Shown piece by piece: positions 58,012 to 64,000 of a DNA stretch of 64,000 nucleotides. This DNA is from Edaphochlamys debaryana. Taxonomy: Eukaryota; Chlorophyta; Chlorophyceae; Chlamydomonadales. Under the pieces are notes generated by a model. The model did no database searches and was not told where the DNA came from. It saw nothing but the letters and a program-made list of their open reading frames with translations. A program made the position numbers and the translations under genes. The stretch covers positions 124,001 through 188,000 of the forward strand of contig JAEHOE010000038.1 in the NCBI GenBank assembly GCA_016858145.1, written 5' to 3'. Positions within the stretch are counted from its first letter, which is position 1, and every line of letters starts with the position of its first letter.

Positions 58012-59721
58012 ATGGGCCCGCTCACCTGGCGACCGCTTCCGCTCGGCCGCAAGGCCACCACTCTCGTGGTCCGCCCGCGGCCCGGCGGCGGCCCCGACCA
58101 AGCCCTCGTCTTTCTCGAGGGCGGCGGCATATACGAACTCGAGTGCCTCGACAACGCACCCGGACCCGGGGCACCCGCGGCGTGTGACCCCCAGCTGGGC
58201 CCGTGGCTGGGAACGGGCGCGGCCTGGCGTGCCGCCTACGACCCCTCCGCCGACTGCGTGTTTTTTGCGGAAGCCGCCTCCGTCTGCCAGCTTGACGCAA
58301 GCTTCTCCACGAGCGCTGTGGCCGCCGTGTGCTCCGTCTGTAGCGCCGGCGATTCCAACCATGCTGCAGCCCCCACCGCCCCCATCACAGCTGGTACCGG
58401 TAACGCTCCCGGCCCCAGCTTTCGCTGCATCTCGGCCCTCGCGGCGGATGGCCACGGTGGCGTGTGGATTCTAGACGACGGCATCATCCGGCGCCTGGAC
58501 ACCCGCAGCGGCCGGGTGGCGTCTCTCCGAGACGCTCGTGCCCCCAGCGGGGGGTGGTGGAGCCTCGCCTTCGACACATCTTCGGGGTCGCTGTTCGTCG
58601 CAACGGACTCGGCGCTATGCCGCGTGCGCACCGAGGGCGGCGGCTTCGAGCTCCTGGCCGGGAGCTGGATGCAGCGGGGCGCCGTCGACGGCGCCGGCGC
58701 GGCGGCGCGGTTCAGCCAGATCACGGCGCTCCTGCCGCTGCCCGGTACCGGTCGCCTCCTGGTCGCCGACGGCCCCGACCTCCGCTGCGTTGACATGAGC
58801 GTCCCTGCGGGCGGCGGCGGTGCGGGCGGCGGCGGGGGGAGCGGCGGCGAGGCCGTCGTGAGCATGCTGGCGCGGGGCTGCTTCGGGGGCCTGCAGGCTC
58901 GGCAGATGGCGCTTCTGCCCAGCGGAGAGCTGGCGGCAGTGACTTGGCCCAGCAGCCCCGCGCTCTACCTGCTCTCGGGCGCCCCCATACCCGCCGCTGC
59001 GGGGGACTCCGTGGGCTCCTCAGCTGCCGAGGCTGGGGCTGAGGGAGCTGGGGCGGTCGGCGTGGACATGGAGCGGTTCATTGGGGTGCTATCGGCGCCC
59101 GCTGATGATGCAGGGGCGGAGGGCGTGTTTTGCAGTGGGGGCAGCGACAGGAGCAGCAGCAGTGACAGCGAGGGCAGCAGCGGGGGCTACGGAGCCGCCG
59201 CCTCCTGGGCAGTGACGGTGCGTGTGGGGGACCAGGCCTTCCACGCGCACTGCTCCGTGCTGGCGGCCGGCTCGGAGTATTTCGCCCGGCTGCTGGCCCC
59301 CGGCGGAGGCTTCGCGGAGAGCGGCGCGGCGGAGGTGGCCCTGCCAGACGCCGACCCCACCGCATTCGCCCACCTGCTGTCGTACATGTACGGCACTTCG
59401 CTGGGGCTGCCGTGCGCGCCCTCTCAGCTCCTGGCCGTACCGGCCGACCTGCTGCGGCCCACGGCGGCGCTGGCGGGGCGGATGCTGATGGATGGTGTGG
59501 TGGAGGCCCTGACGGAGCGGCTGGCGGCGGCCGCATGCCCCGCCACCGTGCTGTCCGATCTGATCTGGGCGGATGATCACGGCATGACGGATCTGGTGGA
59601 GCGACTCAAGGCCTACGCGCTGAAGAACCGCAGGAGAGTGGACCTAAGGGACCTGGGAGGCCTTGTGGAGCGCTGTCCCCTGCTGGTGACCGAGCTGTTG
59701 GAGGCATGCTTCAGGGCATAA
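58012..59721 (+). CDS. Propeller + BTB/POZ protein, copy 4 (intact)
   Basis: Single exon of 569 residues. Start chosen at MGPLTWRPLPLGRKATTLVV, which aligns with the starts of the other copies; an upstream in-frame ATG at 57919 would add 31 proline-rich residues. Propeller units include ALAADGHGGVWILDDGIIRR, GFELLAGSWMQRGAVDGAGA, ARFSQITALLPLPGTGRLLV, and EAVVSMLARGCFGGLQARQM. A Ser/Gly/Asp-rich linker (SDRSSSSDSEGSSGGYG) precedes the BTB domain: TVRVGDQAFHAHCSVLAAGS, FARLLAPGGGFAESGAAEVA, HLLSYMYGTSLGLPC. BACK-like helices end LLEACFRA. As with copy 3, a cullin-3 substrate-adaptor role is inferred only. Bases 58684-58819 are identical to copy 1. Confidence 0.5.
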   Translation: MGPLTWRPLPLGRKATTLVVRPRPGGGPDQALVFLEGGGIYELECLDNAPGPGAPAACDPQLGPWLGTGAAWRAAYDPSADCVFFAEAASVCQLDASFSTSAVAAVCSVCSAGDSNHAAAPTAPITAGTGNAPGPSFRCISALAADGHGGVWILDDGIIRRLDTRSGRVASLRDARAPSGGWWSLAFDTSSGSLFVATDSALCRVRTEGGGFELLAGSWMQRGAVDGAGAAARFSQITALLPLPGTGRLLVADGPDLRCVDMSVPAGGGGAGGGGGSGGEAVVSMLARGCFGGLQARQMALLPSGELAAVTWPSSPALYLLSGAPIPAAAGDSVGSSAAEAGAEGAGAVGVDMERFIGVLSAPADDAGAEGVFCSGGSDRSSSSDSEGSSGGYGAAASWAVTVRVGDQAFHAHCSVLAAGSEYFARLLAPGGGFAESGAAEVALPDADPTAFAHLLSYMYGTSLGLPCAPSQLLAVPADLLRPTAALAGRMLMDGVVEALTERLAAAACPATVLSDLIWADDHGMTDLVERLKAYALKNRRRVDLRDLGGLVERCPLLVTELLEACFRA

Positions 59722-61883
59722 AGCTTGCTGTAGATGCACGTGCAGTGGCTTGAAAGGGGCCAGAGTCCGGAGGATGGGTTGTGGTAGATGCATTTGAGGG
59801 CTGTTGTGCGCGGTGATGGGACTTGATGTCATGCGGGTGGGTTCATGCCTGCTCAAGACCATTCAGGGCCCAACCTAAGCAGTTGTGTGCGCTTTGCATG
59901 TAGATGTACGGCATCGTGTTGCAGGATTAGATGCAGCTAGCAGCTGGGGTGAGCAGGATGCGTGGCCACATGAGCCAGCGTGCCAGGAGATGCAGATACC
60001 GTAGGAGCTGCCGGAGCTGCTGGCTTCAGTGGATGTGCCCCCTGGCCGTCGCCGGGCTGCTGAAATAAAACTGCAGGAAGCAAGTCCTTGCTGCGTGGGC
60101 TGTCGTGGAGGATGACACCTCAATAAGGAAGAGCTCTGAGCGGCCTCAGGCTCGACGATTATGATGGTTGTTCGTGGTGGTTGGTCATGCGGCATGGCGG
60201 AAGGGGGCGGGGCTGAAGGCGAAGCAATGGCGTGTAAGCATGTCCGCAGACAGTATGCTCCGCGCCTCTGCCCCAAACTCCGGCGTCCTGCCATACATCC
60301 GACAGCCGACCGATCCATATTTCTTCGGTGCATTCCCCTCACGCGTCTATGGACGGCTCGGCGCCGCTACACAATCCGCCCTGACAGCTCTCAGGCCCCG
60401 ACCACACACCCCGGGTAGGAACACATGGGACGCATGCAACCCCTCTATCCACGCCGCCAGCGCCTTCTCCCTATCTACCTGTGCTCCCGCTCCCACGGCC
60501 GATGGTGCGCCGCCTCCAGCCGGAAGTAGCAAGTCCCACTCGTACTCCCGCCAAACACGCGCAACAGGCTAGTAGTAAGGTAGGACGCAGTACATCTTCG
60601 CTATTGCATCATAGCAAGGTTTGGGTTTGATGTAAGGCGCGCTTTTGAGATCCCCACTTCGCCCCCTGCCCCGCATATCATCATGAGGAAGGAACATGGC
60701 TGTGGAACATCTTCGTCCATACCCATATACCTGGCTCAACAAGTTGAGAGAAACTCAAACTCCAATCATGAAGCTTAGCCCACGGCCCGTCGAGGCATCC
60801 AAGCCCCGTTCTCGCCACGCACGACCCACAGTGAAATCGCACAGGCAGGGATGCGCAGCACATAGGTCAGCGCGCTCCTTGCTCCCACCAGCGCTGCGGC
60901 GGCGGCACAAGCACAGCACCGTCACCACGCTCGCGGCCCCGGCACCGGCAGGACGGTTGCCCAAGCGGAACGTACAGCATCCGATTGTATAGACCTCGTG
61001 TGGTACACGCCACACGCCTTTTTACACAGCCACTCAGGCTACACACCAACTGGATGCAAGTGCTTGACAAAAGGCCCCAACATCCGCCTGCCTTGGCCTG
61101 CATGGAGACGAGCCGTCGCATACTGTAACGCATGTGGTTCGCCCCTGCCCCCCTCTTGTCTGCTGCCCCCCATTGCCCGGCGTTTGCCGTGGCTTGACCC
61201 CTTGACCTCCTGGCGGGCTAATCGACGTCCCCGCCTGCAGGCTGGGTACCTACCCCAATGCATGTGGTCCCCCTGACCCCTCGCCCTGACCTCCACCCCC
61301 CTGCGACATAGATACAGACCTCAGCGCTCTGCCCTCCTCTGCCCTCCTCTCCGGCGTTTGCCGCCTGGTGCCTACGGTACCACCCGCACGCGCCGCCTCC
61401 TCACAGGCCGGTTGCGCCCACAGCAGAGCTCATGACACGACTACGGGCATCCCACACTCAGCCCAACCTCAGCTTGGAAGCCCCCTGCCGCAGCATCCGC
61501 CCTGGTCGAGCTGCGACGGGGCATGCAGCAGCCGTGCGCAGGGCAAGCATCGCCTAGACTGTAGCCGCCACACGCCATGCGTCCATGCGCTGCCGCTTGG
61601 TTCTTGGCCCCAACCTAACGTCCAGCGGCCAGCGGCTCCATCCGCCAAGCAGCATGCAGCCGACGCCGACATACAGTAGTCGGCGCACCACCGCGGCTGG
61701 CCCCAGCCCCCGTCCCCCAACCCCCCGTCGCCCAGCTCGACCGCCGCTCCGCCCTGTGCTGCCAGCAGCTGCGACTCGGAAGGAGGCGGCTATGGCGGCG
61801 GCGTGACGGCGGCGGGAGGACGGCGGCTGCGGGACAGTGGGGCTTGGCAAGACGCCACGCACGGCGGTGCCGGTGCCCTGCCG
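59722..61883. other. Intergenic region, no supported gene
   Basis: 2.2 kb between the stop of BTB copy 4 and the stop of the minus-strand coiled-coil gene. Short frames are present on both strands but lack recognisable domains and do not join across clear splice sites. A TGTAA at 60234 could serve copy 4. Confidence 0.5.
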
Positions 61884-62804
61884 CTACCGGGGCTGGAACC
61901 AGTCGAGGAGCTCCTCCCTGGTTGGGGGTATGAAGCCTGTGGGCGGCTCCTGCAGCCCTGCAGCCTCGTACACCTCCGGCCGCCGTAACGCCGCCATGCA
62001 CGCCTGCTGGAACAAGCTCTCCAGCGCTGCCACACGCAGGGCCTCGTCCCCGTCGTCCCCGTCGAGGCTGCGTCCACAGCCGTCAAAGCTGTGTCCACAG
62101 CCGTCCGAGCTGCCTGCGCCGCTGCTGCCGCCCTCATCGCCCTCACCGTATGAGGACTCCGCCGCTTCAGGGAGCGTGGCTGGGCACGCCGCATGGGTGG
62201 ACCCAGTTGCGCCCGCGCCCGTCGTCATACGGTCGCCCGCTGGTACGGGGGAGTGTCCCGCGGGCACGGCGGAGTGTCGGCTGAGGTCGCACAACAGCAC
62301 TGATTCGAACGGGCGAAGGGAGCAGGGGAAGAGTGATTGAACAGGTGCTATCCGCAACCCCCTCTCCACACAATCACGCTCTCTCGACTTGCCACCGCTT
62401 CCAGCCACACTCTTCCCCCCGCCCCCTTCCCCCCCCCCTTCCCCCTCCCGCCCCGCAAGCCACTCGGGCAAGCCACGATCTCGCTTCCAACCCAAGGGGG
62501 CATGCCCACCCTCTGAACCATAACTACCCGCACTTGACTCACGCGCCAGAAGCTGCTCCTTCTCTTTCCGCAGGTGCTTCTCCCGCATGCGCAGGTGCTC
62601 CTCCCACATCCACAGGCGCTCCTCCCGCATGCGCAGGTGCTCCGTAATAACACGCTCCGTCGCCTCTGCATCGCTGAGAGATGCACTCCGGAGCTGGTCA
62701 GCAAGCGCTTTCAGCTGGCGCTGTGTCTCTTTGATTTCACCCCCCGCCTCGTCGACTTCGCGCTGCACCCGCTGAAGTTCCGCCTCAACGTCCTCTTTTG
62801 CCAT
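61884..62804 (-). CDS. Coiled-coil protein of unknown function
   Basis: Starts MAKEDVEAELQRVQREVDEA. Residues about 1-90 are a heptad-rich coiled coil with repeats such as EEHLRMREKHLRKEKEQLLA. A strong donor, GCGC|GTGAGT, at 62543/62542 and an acceptor AATCAG at 62300 define exons 62804-62543 and 62299-61884, giving 225 residues. After splicing the coiled coil runs into LLLCDLSRHSAV, then an acidic Ser/Gly-rich stretch and a C-terminal block: ALRVAALESLFQQACMAALR, PEVYEAAGLQEPPTGFIPPT, ending REELLDWFQPR. The start and coiled coil resemble a large uncharacterised volvocine family; this is from memory and unverified. No catalytic motif, signal peptide or membrane segment is visible. The intron is 243 bases with no stop in frame, so an unspliced reading also gives an open frame of 306 residues. 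Confidence 0.5.
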   Translation of the reverse strand: MAKEDVEAELQRVQREVDEAGGEIKETQRQLKALADQLRSASLSDAEATERVITEHLRMREERLWMWEEHLRMREKHLRKEKEQLLARESSAGSYGSEGGHAPLGWKRDRGLPEWLAGREGEGGGEGGGGKSVAGSGGKSRERDCVERGLRIAPVQSLFPCSLRPFESVLLCDLSRHSAVPAGHSPVPAGDRMTTGAGATGSTHAACPATLPEAAESSYGEGDEGGSSGAGSSDGCGHSFDGCGRSLDGDDGDEALRVAALESLFQQACMAALRRPEVYEAAGLQEPPTGFIPPTREELLDWFQPR

Positions 62805-64000
62805 GGCTGCCTAGAGTGACGACATGGGACACACTCCGGGGGGCGGCTGAGCTAACATGAAAGACAGGTTTGACAAGTGAAGAGACTGAGGGTAGCAGAG
62901 CCGCGACCGTCGCTTGACGCCGTCTTACCTGCCATGGCCTTCCCCTGCCCCCCACGACCGCAACCCCTTCGTGCTTGACCGCAAGTTGCACAGGTTCAAT
63001 CACGCACCGGTCAAACGCAATCGCTGACAGACCCAAGACGCTTTGACCACATTGATGGGGCTGCGGATAAGTGTCGGGTGGGGCGGGCTGCGATCCCTGC
63101 GAACGAAGGCGCCGCTCCACTAACTGCAGGTAGTGCCGGGAAGGGTTGGCTTGCCAAATGCTACCGACGTGACGACTTCTAATCGGGTGCTATGAAACGT
63201 GACAACAACCGTGTGCATGCGTGCCACACCCCTGCCTGTGGCACCCCCCCTGGATGGCCCCTTGGCACCCCTGTGCACCCCCCCTTCCGTCAATACCCTC
63301 GTACTCAATACGCTCAAGACGTCGGGATGAGCGCCCTGGCGACCCGCCGCACCCCCGCGGCGGCAGCATGCAAGATGATCAACGACACGAAGCGCAAACT
63401 GGGGTCCAACGTGGCCTGCCTGTCCTCCCGCCTCCTACGGCTCTGCTGTGGCCCCTCCCCCTGGGGCTCATCGGCGTCCCGTTCCCCATCTGGGTCCTGG
63501 TCGCTGCACCCCGGATGTCGTGGACCAGGTCTGGTCCAGTCGTGACACCTCGTAGCTGTATGTGTGTTACATGATGGCGCAGATCCAACCCGAACTAGCC
63601 GCCAGGTCCTGAGTAACGCGGCGGCCTGCCGGGTTCCAACGTGCTAACAGCCAGGCGCTATGTGACGTGGCGCCGTCACCCCGTTCAGCGCCATAATACC
63701 ACTCCTGGTGGCCGACTTGGCACCCTAGGAGTGACCTTTTGAGGAGCCTGCCGTTTCACGCTAGCTGCTGCGTGCCGTGGATGGTGCCCTGTGGTCCTGG
63801 AACTCCTGGCTGGTGGTGGACGGGGTCGAGGGCTCATGCATGGCTACACTTTGTACAGATCGACAACAGGGGCGCGTGTAGCAAGACCTGTCCTCCCGTC
63901 ACTGAATTTCCCTACCACTGACCCCCAACTCAGTCACAACACCGTGAGCTGTCAGCCGTGCGCTTGGGATGCCGCCAGCCCACCGACCGAGCCCGCAGTC
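62805..64000. other. Right-edge region, no supported gene
   Basis: Upstream flank of the coiled-coil gene and sequence to the window edge. Open frames (for example 63192-63545 plus, 62785-63120 minus) overlap one another on both strands and show no domain. The promoter of the coiled-coil gene should lie just right of 62804. Confidence 0.5.

Noticed and set aside
61000..61860. Possible further exons between BTB copy 4 and the coiled-coil gene
   Set aside because: Only short proline-rich frames on both strands; none could be joined with consistent phases.
1..64000. CRISPR arrays, bacterial operons, rRNA genes or telomere repeats
   Set aside because: None seen; the intron-rich GC-rich structure is that of a nuclear eukaryotic genome.

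Overview
The window reads as nuclear DNA of a green alga, most likely a volvocine (Chlamydomonas/Volvox-type) chlorophyte. It has very high GC, many short exons joined at CAG|GTG(A/C)G donors, Ala/Gly/Pro/Ser-rich low-complexity inserts, an L1-type LINE 3' end, and protein families typical of that lineage. No species is named because no marker gene is present. Nearly every gene is split, so coordinates of multi-exon genes are outer limits; exon positions are given where the splice sites could be read.

Layout. 1-7796 (-): a large sensor-like protein with a C-terminal TKL-type protein kinase domain, running off the left edge. 10478-18400 (-): a DDX11/CHL1-type Fe-S DNA helicase. 20137-26535 (-): a secreted SGNH/GDSL-type hydrolase. 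26914-28374 (+): a protein kinase whose catalytic domain stops part way and then reads antisense through a propeller gene (27970-29031, -). 31328-44089 (-): the second-largest subunit of RNA polymerase I (RPA2/POLR1B type) in about 28 exons. 44826-46035 (+): SDE2, sharing a 736-bp divergent promoter region with the Pol I gene. 46992-59721 (+): four copies of a propeller + BTB/POZ family. Two are intact and two are broken, and they are interrupted by a LINE remnant and a bulb-type lectin gene (53902-55613, -). 61884-62804 (-): a coiled-coil protein of unknown function.

The housekeeping genes cover genome maintenance (DDX11), rRNA transcription (RPA2) and replication-stress/splicing control (SDE2). 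The accessory genes are a sensor kinase, a truncated kinase, a secreted hydrolase, a lectin and the BTB family.

Two patterns stand out. First, the introns of three unrelated minus-strand genes repeatedly carry a near-identical copy of a neighbouring exon edge, usually the last 15-40 bases plus the 5' splice site, about 60-150 bases away. Second, the propeller-BTB family shows tandem duplication, gene conversion and decay, and its two intact members look like unstudied cullin-3-type adaptor candidates.
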